Under the pieces are notes generated by a model. It made no database searches. It worked only from the letters and a program-made list of their open reading frames with translations, and was not told where the DNA came from. A stretch of 64,000 bases of DNA. It comes from Entoloma clypeatum (lineage: Eukaryota; Basidiomycota; Agaricomycetes; Agaricales; Entolomataceae). Below are positions 32,721 through 43,519 of the stretch, one piece after another. The DNA lies in NCBI GenBank assembly GCA_963565915.1, contig OY751492.1, positions 3,100,001 through 3,164,000 on the forward strand, in the 5' to 3' direction. The first letter of the stretch is position 1, and every line of letters starts with the position of its first letter. The translations under genes were made by a program, and so were the position numbers.

Positions 32721-32895
32721 CAGTTCGCCAATTGATTATATGAACAGAAAATTGAAGGTGGTTAGCAGGATTGTATGAACGGAAACCTATGGCCCTGCGC
32801 TCTCCTACACTCCGTCCCACCAAACTTGAAATGGCAAGCATGGCATTCCATTTACGCCCTAAATAACAATGCAAAAAAATAGTGGATGCCTAGCT

Positions 32896-33566
32896 TGACT
32901 CTTCAATTCCAAGCTGACCTTCCTCTGTGTTCTCCACTTCCAGCGGAAAAAAGGTTCTGAGTATCTGCCTGTGTCCAATAGGTCAGAAATATGGAATTTA
33001 ATATAACGATGTCAAGTACCTTCATCCGCAAGGGCGCCTCGTAGCAGAAGAGTATATCCCTGGTTCTGTTGTGTTATACTTCATATATCTACTAGTTTGA
33101 GTACATTATTATTTCAGTTATCGAAGTAAAACCTCCTGGTAAGTAAGTTTGAGTCAATCAAGTCTGCAACGCAAAGGCCAACAACAATAGACAGCGCGAA
33201 CGTACCTCTTTTTCTGGGTCAGAAACCCCAACCCCATCATCACCGCATCTGGAAGCCACCGATTCCTTCCCCGGAGGCGAACACGACCCCCGACGATTAT
33301 AGTCACCCACTATACCACCCTGTGAGCAAGTATTGTTAGCATTCTTTGCGTCGACTTACCGCCCTGCGTATTTTGATTCGCTTCGTCTCATAGCCCTCAA
33401 ATTTGGCGCTGTGATTCTTATTTTTCAACGGAATATACGCCCAGACCTCATTGCCCGCCTGTACCCAAGGTAAGAAATCGTTTCGAGTGCGAAGGCATTA
33501 TCAGCAGCACGGAATGCTCACCTTGAATGGCCAATCCTCGTGCTCTGCCAAAAGGTTCGAGTTCAT
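32896..33566 (-). CDS. Uncharacterised small gene, family member 2 (GGRVxLR type)
   Basis: Start at 33566 (MNSNLLAEHEDWPFK), then an intron with donor GTGAGC, an exon AGNEVWAYIPLKNKNHSAKF...GYETKRIKIRRA, an intron GTAAGT ending TATAG, and an exon WVTIIVGGRVRLRGRNRW...GLGFLTQKKR. Further short exons down to about 32896 (around YSEPFFPLEVENTEE) are less certain. It is paralogous to 27375-28202 exon by exon. No domain is recognised. It stays open in all conserved exons. Confidence 0.48.
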
Positions 33567-33599
33567 GGTCTGTATGTGAAAGGTGTTAGCCTAATGAGA

Positions 33600-34374
33600 C
33601 GTTAAAATGACGCGAAACTTACTTTTGACAAGTGGGTGAGTGGTTGGATCTGTTTAGAATGAGAAGGGACTTAGGGGGCGGTTTTGCCCAATGTTCATGA
33701 CACTTCGCTCCGCTAGCACGGTCTGTTTGTATTGGCATCCGCTATGGCAGTTCTATACAGCCCCCCCAAAAATCAGACCACCCTATCAAGCTCGGTGTTC
33801 TGTCTTCCACACTGCATCCCGTGAGCCACAGAGATATCCAGCTTCTTAGCAGCATCTCCAGTCATCCATCCTAGTCATCATCTACGCCATTGCTTCGCAC
33901 GATGCCAGAACAGCGCAGACGACGGCTCGCAAATATAATTCTTAGCGCTCCTTTTTCTAGTTAATGTTCTTGTACTGGCACCTGCTGCGCGAGTGAATGT
34001 TTTCCAAGACATTTTCTGTAAGCATGTTGGACCATCGTACCGCTCTCAGGCTGATAAAGTCTTCGCTGATCTCTTCCCTCTTGGCCTCTCCATCGTGACG
34101 CTCATCCTGCTCTTCCCAACGTATGTTTTCGGCTTCGCGCGGGGTCTCAACGTCGTTCATACCCTGGTCGCACACTACATAACACATACATAAATATGGG
34201 GTAAGAATAGATAGGGAGGTTGAGACAGATGAGGTATGTGCAGTGTCCGAAGAAGTGTTGAAAATAAACACAGTTGGCACACCGAACGTGAGGACGAAGG
34301 GGGATAAATAAGTATGGTGACTTCGAGTTGGAAGCCGTGGACCATGGCCGATATACCTGAGGAAGCCAGAAGGT
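33600..34374. other. No gene recognised
   Basis: Contains overlapping short frames on both strands (33957-34406 minus, 33993-34193 plus) without domains. Probably intergenic between the small gene and the kinase pseudogene, whose stop is near 34375. Confidence 0.35.
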
Positions 34375-36300
34375 CTACAAGCCACTCGGATAGCTGATGC
34401 TCCCACTCAAATGTTCGTTCGCAGGGTTATAGGTAAACCATCTGAACTGGCCTTGCACAGTCTCGGAAAGTGCGGAATCGGTTACAACAGTAAGTGCTAT
34501 TTCCCCAGAAGAATGTTGACGAAACGCACGACACCAGGTTTGAATGGTGGTTGAATTTTCTTGGCGAGCAGTCTTGATGAACAAGAACAATCAGCAGTGT
34601 TCAAGCAAGTCGGGTTCAACAAAACCATACCGATGCCAATCGATACATTTCCCCTTTTCCTCCGTTCGCTCCGAGGCGCTTCGACGGGCCGCGCTGCAGT
34701 AATCTTGTCATAACGCTACGTGCCTCCGAAGGCATGTCCGGCGGGAAAATGAGCGGGTCAGACAAGATACACTGATACATGGCGTACGGTCTTGGTGTAT
34801 CCTTGGCTCTGCAGGAGTTCCGGCGCAATATACTCGGGTGTCCCGCAGGATGCTGGGTGATACATGAGTCAAATATAGTGATTTTGGAAGCGTGATATGA
34901 GTGAACTATTGGTCTTTTTGGTTTCTGACATATGCAATTTCGTAAACCTATGTCACAATTTCCGACACCTCAGAACGCGGAAGAAGAACATTGCGAGAAA
35001 GAACTTACCAAAGTCACATAGGGCAATGTGGCCAGTATAATCCAATAAGATATTTTCGGGCTTCAAGTCTCTGGGGAGGACTGATCAGGCATGCCATTTG
35101 ATGGGTGCATTGGAGAGTTACCGATAAACAACATTGAAACTGTGGAGATGTTCAAGCGCGCAAAGGAGTTCTGCGAAGCGGCTACAATTCTGGTCGAACT
35201 TTCCCTCTCTCTGTAGGTGGTAAAATGATTCTCCGCTGTTTACTGAAGCGAGTTGGTCAGCAATTAGAGATGATCAGTGAGCTTGATGAACCGAAGGACA
35301 TCACAAGATACAGTTTGTCTGGGTTTTGGAAAGAAAATTTGAGAGGGACGATGAAAGAATTGTTCACGAGGGCGAGGACAGTGCGAGAATGTGGGTGATC
35401 TCGCCTGGTCGCTGTGCGATGTGCGCCTTGCGAATCGTCTTGAGCGCGTATATCCGTTGCGTGTCCTTTTTCCAAACTTGCATCACTTTCCCGATGACTT
35501 TAAGCAGATCGAAGGCCTCAATTGTGAGCGGCTCATTTCTGGTCGGCTTGAAATCTATTTTGAGATGGAAGGATCCAGATCCAGCCGTGGCGTTGTACCA
35601 CTGGTCAGAGGCATGCTATTCAGGGGGGACTTTATGTGTCCGTTCAGCATGGGGGTCAGATCCACCCGCGCGATGAGCAAGTCGTTACCCATATCATCAT
35701 GGCTGGCTACTGTTGTACGCAGGTAAGATGAGACCGAGATATTTGAGGTTCGTGAAACATCGCTAATAGGATGGTCAACAAAACTGCAATGTGGATGGGA
35801 CGAGGGAGACGAACAAGTCGGCGCGGTAGTTCCAGACCGGACTCGCAAGGTCTCCGCCCAATGCATCAATCAATACCTCGTTCTTGTCAAACTCCAGAAT
35901 GACGTAGGGTAGCCACCGGAACCGCTTGCGTTGAAAACTGTCTCTGTTGCTGGGGGATTTGGGGGAAGGGCAGTGAGGAGTCGAGCGCTTTTTAGATAAC
36001 TTCTGGGATTCGCACACCAGGTGCAAGAGAGACCCCGACTTGTTACCGCAAACTCGGGTTGAATGATTACATTGGAATGGATTTGACCACATACCAGAAA
36101 AAAGATACGGATGGTAAGCATTCCAGAACGGAATTGATCAGTTCCATTGGGCGGCTTTGGTGTGGTTGGCTGAGAAGGTATTGGAGTGACCGATCTAGAA
36201 ATGACCCCATTCTCCTTGGTTTCTTTGGCCTCTGACGTGAGGTGAGCGTTGCTCAGGCTGCGATCATGATCCAGACAACGCACTTTTCGAACCGAGCTTC
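34375..36300 (-). pseudogene. Ypk/Sch9-like AGC protein kinase, decayed copy with introns
   Basis: Minus-strand pieces in order match a fungal Ypk-type kinase: FRSGMLTIRIF in the N-terminal region, then FDKNEVLIDALGGD, DDMGNDLLIARVDLTPML, FDLLKVIGKVMQVWKKD, YALKTIRKAHIAQ, FIVPLKFSFQNPDKLYLV, FYHLQREGKFDQN, YRDLKPENILLDYTGHI, CDFG, CGTPEYIAPELL, QCILSDPLIFPPDMP, and at the C-terminus the hydrophobic-motif region FTYNPANEHL. The glycine-rich loop residues are missing (GK-V where relatives have GKGSFGKV, a 15-nt deletion), a 1-nt loss follows THIL, and about 75 nt are lost after QGYTKT, shifting the frame. The copy is dead. Introns such as GTAAGT after CDFG show DNA-level duplication. Confidence 0.88.
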
Positions 36301-36469
36301 CAAGACATAGTGGGTAGTTGGTGGGAGAGAAGGACAGACGCCGCCAGCGACTTGCTGTGTAAGATGCTCCAGAGTGATGATCGTGTACAGTAAGTAAGTA
36401 TACGTGTTTATTGATTAGATGGTGCTCCATTTGAGGGACCTATAAAACAACTCACGATCGGATGCCCAC

Positions 36470-36640
36470 GAGACAATATGCCGCTTCCAGTGCAATGGCA
36501 GAAGGTTGACGTGGCGGGACCTAACGAGCCTCATTTTGCATTTCTGTTTCGAGGACTTCTTCCCATAGAAGTTCATCGTCTTCAGTGACGGGGCGCATCA
36601 ACGACTGCAAAAAAAACCTGTGTAGGTTGTACACGCAAGA
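36470..36640 (-). other. Possible exon remnant upstream of the duplicated gene end
   Basis: The minus strand reads LMRPVTEDDELLWEEVLE and ends in a possible donor near 36520. It does not match the kinase or the neighbouring gene and may be a stray exon of another captured gene. Support is weak. Confidence 0.25.
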
Positions 36641-36740
36641 TCGCCAGAACACCACGTACCTTGCACCCATAACATTTTCTCTTCCTCATGAGGTCTAGAT
36701 TCGATCGTGTTATTAAATGGATATTCTAATAATGTACGTA

Positions 36741-38938
36741 TTATTTTTTTGATTCTTCCCAACAATGGGCTAAGACCAAGCTGTGAGGCATGGCAAAGAC
36801 TCTCGTCCACTGCGCTAGGTTCTCTGCACGCGAGTCGATTATGAGTTGCTTGTAAGTGTCTGGCCGCTTCAATGCAAGCATGTTCATAGTTGTGCCATGG
36901 GCATCAACTGGCGCATCCCAGAACCAGTAACTGAAGTCATTGAGCTCCACAATCAACCCATGAGAAGTCCACACGAAGTTAGATTCATTACGCTTAACCT
37001 GTTATCAATGTAAAGTAAAATAAAAAAGTAAAGTCATATAAAGAGAGCATCACGTACCGCAGCGGGGCGTTTCATAATGAATCCACTCGTGCCAGAATCG
37101 TTCTTGTCGACATGGGATGACGCACAATATGCAAAGGTACCAAAAGAGGCAAAATTCGGGTGACCAAGATGGTTTCGTAGACCTCGTGCAGATCACAAAA
37201 CTTCCTGGTGTGGTACGATTAGTAGAGTTTCAACGGCATATTGAATGACCACATACATGCTCTATCGCCGCAAATTTGGGTAAGAAACCCGAAAGAAATG
37301 AATGAGTCCGAGCTTGTACAACTATAATCCTGTCAATAAACGGCCCTAGCAACGATATTGACAATAGACATACTAGGCGTAATGTTCTTCATTTCTAGAC
37401 GTAGTTGCTTAGCCGCCTCGTCCCTCTGACGTGCAGCAATCTACCCAATTTAATCAGAAAGAATATATGCCAAAAAACCTTTCAGGTACCTCTGCCTTGT
37501 ACGCGTGACCCATCGCAACTTGTGGCCCTACCGCCTTTATCATTACCCCTCCCTGCTCGATCCGGTCTCTGTGTACGGGACTTTGAGTTCTATCACATAT
37601 ACTAATGAATTGATTCTGCTCATTGAAATATGTTACCAAAGCCACTTACAGTAAGCTGAGTGCCATGGCTTGCATTTCCTTTCTCACATGTTCGTTGTCT
37701 TCTGAAAACTTAGGGTCCAAGACATGGAGATTATGAACGACACCGCCAAACTGTATGGAACATTTGTTAGCAAGCTGACACTTTTATTTGGTCAAAGTGT
37801 ATCATCATACCACTTTCTCCCACGTCGGCTGATTGTCGTTTGAAGAATTTTTTGTCCACAAAATGAACGACCACATTTTTGGATCGCCATTTGGATTGTC
37901 TTTAGGGGCGCAGAGGCGATGCATGCGCTTATCAACACGGAGATGGCCATCATCCTTGAAGGCTTTGTGCTTGAGTCCCGTCTTTACATGTTGGTCGGAT
38001 TCAACCATGTGTTTCTTGAGCCATCCGTTAACTTCCTCGTCATTTTCTCTGCACTGGCATCAATAAAAATCGTTCTTGTACACAGTCTCTTACCGTTCAA
38101 CACCGATCCACAGTGCTTCTTTTCGACACTTGTCACCAGACCTCTTGGCATCTTGTAATTGAGTCTTCAGCTTTCTTGCTTCTTCAAGGTGTGCGCGGAC
38201 ACGGATCACAGCCGGAGCTTCATGTGAGGAAACGGTCGAAATGAATGTCTCTAAAATTTGTTCCTTTCATACGTCATTCTTGTCCTTCTAAATGAATTAC
38301 TTAGTACAAGAAAGCGGTGTATTGACGAGCCTCACCTCTAGTAACCTTGCGACAAGCATTGCATCACTATCGCTTCTTCCCTCATTTATATCAATGGTAA
38401 TCTGTTTAGATAACCCTTCACTAAAGATGTTATCATAGAATGAATAGGGCGTCGCAAGCCAAAGAGGGATCAGAAGGAAGTCTTTGCTGGAGGAGGATGG
38501 CCATGCGGGAAGTATCCTGTCAAGGATTATCCGCTTGACCCCCCTTTTGACTTTGGAATCTAATGCTTCTGGAGACGCCCGACGATGTACTACGAGTGTG
38601 TCTGAGTTCACGTTGTTCCATCTAGTAAAATATGTGTGTTTCATACCTTCCCACTTCGGTCCTTTCAAAGCATCAGCTTTTTCTCCCTTCAATAGCCAGT
38701 TTGTTTCCTCCTGTCTGCACCACTTTGACCCATGCGGTTCAGCTGCGAATTTGGGATGCAAACGATCAAGTTCTTCTTCGGGTGTCAACGGAGACAAGTC
38801 ATCGATCGAAACAAGAGGGCCGAAGCCGTCATGAACATCGTTGACTGAATATGGTAGAGTTTCTTCATTGCCCTTGGGACGCTTCGCAATGATATCAAGA
38901 TTGATACTTAGTTTTTGACGTTTCAGTTGGTTGGCCAT
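36741..38938 (-). CDS. Uncharacterised multi-exon gene
   Basis: Start at 38938 (MANQLKRQKLSINLD). Exon 1 is 38938-38336, exon 2 38248-38094, exon 3 38048-37811 and exon 4 begins at 37750, with introns 38249-38335 and 38049-38093; all phases agree. Further exons read HRDRIEQGGVMIKAVGPQV, QRDEAAKQLRLEMKN, SGTSGFIMKRP and SHGLIVELNDFSYWFWDAP, ending at a TAA at about 36741. Exon 2 forms a short coiled helix (HLEEARKLKTQLQDAKRSGD). I see no catalytic motif, signal peptide or membrane segment and do not recognise the family. The 3' third is duplicated at 28707-29412. The frame seems intact here. Confidence 0.6.
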
Positions 38939-39149
38939 TATCGGTGGAAGAGGCAAGAACATTGAAAGAGATGGGTAAAGATGACACGTTGCCGATTTTG
39001 ATGAAACTACCGGAATCAAACCCGGTATACTGACGACAGGCACATATCATCCGATTGGCATCAATGTTCAAAAAATGTGGCCTTCTCGTGGGTTTGCATC
39101 CACCTGGCATCAGGGTTCAACATAGCCGCTCGAGGTCATGGTGTATAGT

Positions 39150-39343
39150 TTGAGTTATTCTACCGATAGCCATTGAATGATCTGTTACGTGGGTTAGGCG
39201 ATCTGTTCCAAGGACTCAGTTTGACAACGGTGTGATGAGGGCGTCAGCGGCCCCGGCAATGATAGTGAGATGAAGGGAAAAAGCATGCACCTGGGCCAGA
39301 CATGGGACGTTCACTCGCTGCTGTGCCCCGATCCCCCCTCGAT
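39150..39343. repeat. Left arm of a large inverted duplication
   Basis: Read forward this matches the reverse complement of 43150-43519: 'tgatctgttacgtggg', 'caaggactcagtttgacaac' and 'gacatgggacgttcactcgc'. About 165 bp present in the right arm between two GAGG words are missing here ('gatgaggg|cgtcagcgg'). Confidence 0.93.
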
Positions 39344-39384
39344 GGATGGCTGCCGGACCGTCGGAGGAAACACGGGATTACAAC

Positions 39385-39425
39385 GTTGCGTTGCGAAGCA
39401 CGGGTCTAAAGGCTCATACTTATTG
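39385..39425 (+). repeat. Helitron 3'-end-like motif
   Basis: The sequence 'gttgcgaagcacgggtctaa' (39390-39409) and following bases resemble 8848-8880, behind the Helitron gene, and more weakly 3247-3280. It ends in CTAA (39406-39409). If this is a true terminus, the Helitron would extend to its left. Confidence 0.45.
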
Positions 39426-39572
39426 CATTCAGTCCGAGTTCGGATACCAAAATCTGTTTTCGACCTCCAAGCGCAAATTTATCCCTATACTGTAATTGTC
39501 AGACTACTACGGCAAATGTCTCGGCATGCAAGTACAATCAGATTCCATGTCACTGGTCTTGTGTAAATAAAA

Positions 39573-42488
39573 TTACGAATGGAGAGGACGGGCAGGTACG
39601 GGAAGCTCCAATGCATTACGTCCAGGTCCAGTTGCATTATCCTGCAATGAAGATGCTTGTGAACCTGTGGAAGAAACCCTCTTTTGCACTGCCACCTCAT
39701 TGGAACGGCTGTAAAGTTTGTAAACTTCGACAAGACCTCTCCTCAACTGCGGCCCAAATTGGCCATTCATGGCATCCAACACATCATCGGGGAGCCAACT
39801 GGGTAGCGCACATGGTGTAATCGTGTTGTGAAAGCCTTTTATGACAAACGGCTTCTCGTCGTTCTTGGTGAAGAACAAGACCAGATTATAACATACTGGA
39901 CAGCAACACTTCGAAATTCCAACAACTCGCCTGTACTCCTGCTCATATGAATTAGAATCTGACACTGATAGGGGCTGATACACATTGCCTTTAATTGCTC
40001 CATGAGGTCTGTATATGATGCATCCAAGCCTTTTAGTGGCTTGAGAAGACTGACAAGGTAGGCCTCGCAATGTAGCCTGGCCTCGACTTCGGTCGTGTTC
40101 GAAATATCGAGCGCGGCGAAGAATGCAGCACTTTCCAAACAGAGGTTGATTCTGTCTTCCAAAGAATGGACCAGCGTATCTTCTTCTTCAAGGGTCAACC
40201 TGACTGTCTGCTTTGCGCTGATTTTGGATAAAACCCCGGTTTGCACGTTCGGCTTCACGAATTTGGCGACAATTGCCTTTATCTCGGGGACGTTCTCCTC
40301 CCAGCCAGGAAGGCCAGAGTAAACATCCGCTCCCAATGCATCTGCGCACCCCTCCAAACTGGACCAGTTGTAGGTATCAACGGTGTCCTTGAATTTCTTG
40401 ATAGCGGTGAGGGCTGCAGCAGGTGGTGTTATTGCCGCGACCAGAAAAGGGGTGAGGTCGGTATTCATTATGTAATCTCCCTGCGTAGAGACGGGGAATG
40501 CTTTATGGCTGAACAATTCCTCCAATGGAAGCAAGTCGAATTCTGTATCCGGTGGGATCAAATATTTGATGGAGATGGATTTGTTGCTGAATGATTTGTC
40601 GGTGACATGGCCAACAAGGACCTCGACAGCATCGAAATGGTGGACCATCAGCGCTAACCAGGCCACATATGACTTCCACAGGGACTGAGGGGCGTCCTCC
40701 TGGATCCTCTTGAGGTCATCATCCTCCTCAGTCACTTCCCCTTTCTCCTCATTCACTGCCTTTCCCTTGCCCTCGATCCCGGCCTCTGTGGACACCACCT
40801 GACGACGATGGTCATCAAGTATTGGCATGAGCATTTGAAAATGCTGTGAGATTGCAGAGCCCTTGACTATCCGCTGAAGGGCATATCCATAGGCCGTAGC
40901 TCTGGCCAAGTATATTTTGAAATATTTGGAACCCAACTTTGATTCCTTGCACGATTTTGAGAGCTCGGCAATAGCTTCCTTGTAGCAAGCAAGTAACTCG
41001 CACAGAAGTCGATGGAATTCTATGTATGTGTCTTTGTTGTAGAGGAGAGGGATGTCAACCTGGATGTCAGGCTTGCTTTTCGCCCGCATCTTCGCAGCCT
41101 GCTTCTGTAGGTTTGCAGCCCGCTCCTTTAGCTTTGGAATGTTGGATTCCGGATTAAGCCTCTCAATTGACTGGAATAGTAACAAGTCGTTCTCTTCCTG
41201 ACCACTGGTGCGTGCCTGGGAAGATGCCTGGAACTCAATGGTGGATTCTGGGGTGCTTTCCTGAGAAGACGCCTGAGACTCAACAGAGGATTCTAGAGTT
41301 TTGAGGAGAGAAGAGAGCGTACGAAAGTACGGCGCTGAAAGTTCTGCTGTTAATCAACGATTTATCTTCTTGTGACAGGCAGAGACGACATAGGCAAGCA
41401 GGTCGCCCACAGGTGTCTCCTGCATGAGGAGTTCTGCCAAAATCCAGGAGTGCACACGAAGTGTTGTCACTTTCCTGTTGAGTATTAGTACGTACAGTGG
41501 CAATGTTATTGCAATGTACCCACTGACCTGCATTCCTGGATATAGTCATGCAACAGGACGCTCTTCTTCTTCGACAGCTGCTCCTCCTTCTCTTCCGACA
41601 GCTCCCCTTTCTCTTTCTTCTTCAGGTCCTCCCACTCAGCTGATTTGAAGCCAGCTGGAATCTCCGATTCGACGATGATGGGAATGGTATTTGACACAGA
41701 AACTCGGGTATGCGGATTGCAGCCAACTAGGATCTTCAACACAATCTCGCTGATAAATTTGAATGCGCGGAAGGACACATTGGGTGGACTGAATGATGGG
41801 TCGTGAGGCAACCTGGAAGCACTGAAGTGGTTGTTAATAGGGGCGTGGTCAGAGTGACTGTCGATAGGCTTCTGTGACACTGCAAGAATTTTGAGTGGTG
41901 AGTAGTATGCTTCGTTGGCTACGACTGCAACGACGTCGTTTTCCAGGACAAGGATTGTTGCAAGCGCTTGAAGGACTTTTAGTTCGCCCTGAAAAGAAGG
42001 GTATCTTGGGTTTGGATCTTGCTGAGCATCGACTATCAGAGACCGCTTTTGTAACCGGCTCAGTAATGTAGTGATGGTGTGGAAAGCACGGATGTTGGCC
42101 CGCGTTAGGTGGCCGTCAGCCTCGCCTGGGAATGAAGTGTCAGTGCATGAGGCACTGGCCTTCAAATCGATGGACCCTGGATCCGACCCAGAGTTGCTGG
42201 ATGGGTCGGGACGGAAGAACTTCCTAAACATTGGGGCTATTGGGGGTTGGGGATAGGTTCAAAGTTAGAAGATGAATCAATGAACACAGCAGTTAGTCTT
42301 GACTTACACATCCCGCGAACAAGCAAATCTGATCAGCCTGAGCAATCTAGGGCCAGTTCTGTTAGGCGCCCGAAAAAGAGTTCATCAGCATCGTCCAGAC
42401 GAGTGAGTGCGATGATAGAGGAACGGCTGGCACGTTCATCTTGTAACGATTCGTTCGATACACTTTTATTATTATTTGAGGGGCTCAT
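39573..42488 (-). CDS. OTT_1508-type nucleic-acid deaminase-like protein
   Basis: From ATG 42231 the exons 42231-41528, 41474-41377, 41334-39989 and 39938-39573 give exactly 837 aa. Introns are 41475-41527, 41335-41376 (42 bp) and 39939-39988; the last has a GC donor (AAG|GCAATG). The zinc-binding motifs typical of the family are present: RLHCEAY (His-Cys-Glu) near residue 689 and SKCCCPVC near 722-729. FQGELKVLQALATILVLEND lies in the N-terminal half; an acidic, Lys-rich linker lies in the middle. OTT_1508-like deaminases are known as bacterial toxin domains and as an expanded fungal family of unknown role. An upstream exon from ATG 42488, joined by a GTAAGT intron, would extend the protein but carries a TGA at 42333-42335, so either MFRKFF at 42231 is the start or the gene is damaged. 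Confidence 0.82.
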
Positions 42489-43070
42489 ATTATAATCTAT
42501 ATGCTAGGAGCAACAGGAGAGGACTTACGAGGAGCAATTGTGGTGGAACGGAAGCAAGAGGAAAGGCGTGAGAAATCACTGGACCAGTGCCGATACCCAT
42601 GGCTGGCGGACCGTGTCGGCGAACTCCGAATCCGCCACACACAATTCAAGGCGCATATTTTTTTCCCGCCCTTCCCGGTCGGAGGAAAGGCGGGAAATGG
42701 CAAGCGGACGGTCGGACTCGGGAAGGGCGGGAAAAGTACGGGCCTTGCAGTATCAGTCCAGTGAATACCTCGCAAGTATTAGTCACATGGGGGGGGTCCT
42801 TCCCTATTTCCCAGTCACGTGCGTCTTGAATTGTGTGGCGGATTCGGAGTTCGCCGACATCGTCCGCCAGCCATGGGTATTGGCACTGGTCCAGTGATTT
42901 CTCATGCCTTTCCTCTTGCTTCCGCCCCACCACCAACGGTCCTTTCCCGCTGCTCCTAGCATAGTGATAGTATAGATTACAATATGAGCCTGTCAAATAA
43001 TAATAAAAAGCCCATTGAAGAGTCGTTACAAGATGAACGAGTTGTTACAAAATGATCGCTACACACACCC
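42420..43070. repeat. Palindrome: head-to-head duplicated 5' end of the deaminase gene
   Basis: The left arm (about 42420-42655) and the right arm (about 42815-43070) are inverted copies over more than 200 bp, including 'aagcaagaggaaaggc', 'gagaaatcactggaccagtg' and 'ggcgaactccgaatccgcca'. Both arms contain the start region MSxSNNNK...ESLQDER of the deaminase gene, pointing away from each other. The centre (about 42656-42814) differs and holds a hairpin. Confidence 0.92.
42663..42733. repeat. Hairpin with perfect 15-bp stem, MITE-like
   Basis: TTCCCGCCCTTCCCG (42663-42677) and its exact reverse complement (42719-42733) enclose 41 bp that itself contains a GGCGGGAAA word. It sits in the unpaired centre of the palindrome. 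No target duplication is evident. Confidence 0.7.
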
Positions 43071-43150
43071 CGTTCTATTGTACTTGCTCCTCTGGACGAT
43101 AGGTCTTGAGCTTGAGCTTGGCCAACGCCTCAACTGGGATGGGATGGTCC
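42984..43150 (+). pseudogene. Truncated second copy of the deaminase gene 5' end
   Basis: The plus strand from ATG 42984 reads MSLSNNNK and ESLQDERVVTK, then a TGA, and later IVLAPLDD before further stops. It matches the 5' exon of the gene on the other side of the palindrome. After about 43130 it passes directly into the sequence that lies beyond the 3' end of the intact copy, so the body of the gene (about 2.6 kb) has been deleted here. Confidence 0.8.
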
Positions 43151-43519
43151 ATCAAGGGGGGATCGGGGCACAGCAGCGAGTGAACGTCCCATGTCTGGCC
43201 CAGGTGCGTGCTTTTTCCCTTCATCTCACTATCATTGCCGGGGCCGCTGACGCCTCTTTCAGCTCAGACAGAATTAAAGGGAGATATGGATACCCGGCAC
43301 AGATTGAATTTGGTATCGTCTAGGGTTTACGGATTAACCGCCGACTTTTTATCGGGTTGCCCATAACGTCTGGGTCCTTTGGATTCTGTGTCGACGGCGC
43401 GGCTGCTTAATTGTTTTGGTGCATTATTTCCTCATCACACCGTTGTCAAACTGAGTCCTTGGAACAGATCGCCTACCCACGTAACAGATCATTCAACAGC
43501 TATTGGTAGAATAACTCAA
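43150..43519. repeat. Right arm of the large inverted duplication, cut by the gap
   Basis: Reverse complement of 39150-39343 with an extra internal block. It contains a plausible plus-strand intron ('caggtgcgtg...tttcag', about 43200-43261). The arm ends exactly at the run of N, so its true extent is unknown. Confidence 0.93.

Noticed and set aside
39150..43519. The inverted arms as terminal inverted repeats of a 4.4-kb DNA transposon
   Set aside because: The arms differ by a large internal deletion, no target duplication is visible, and the centre is itself a palindrome of gene 5' ends, so an inverted duplication explains it better.
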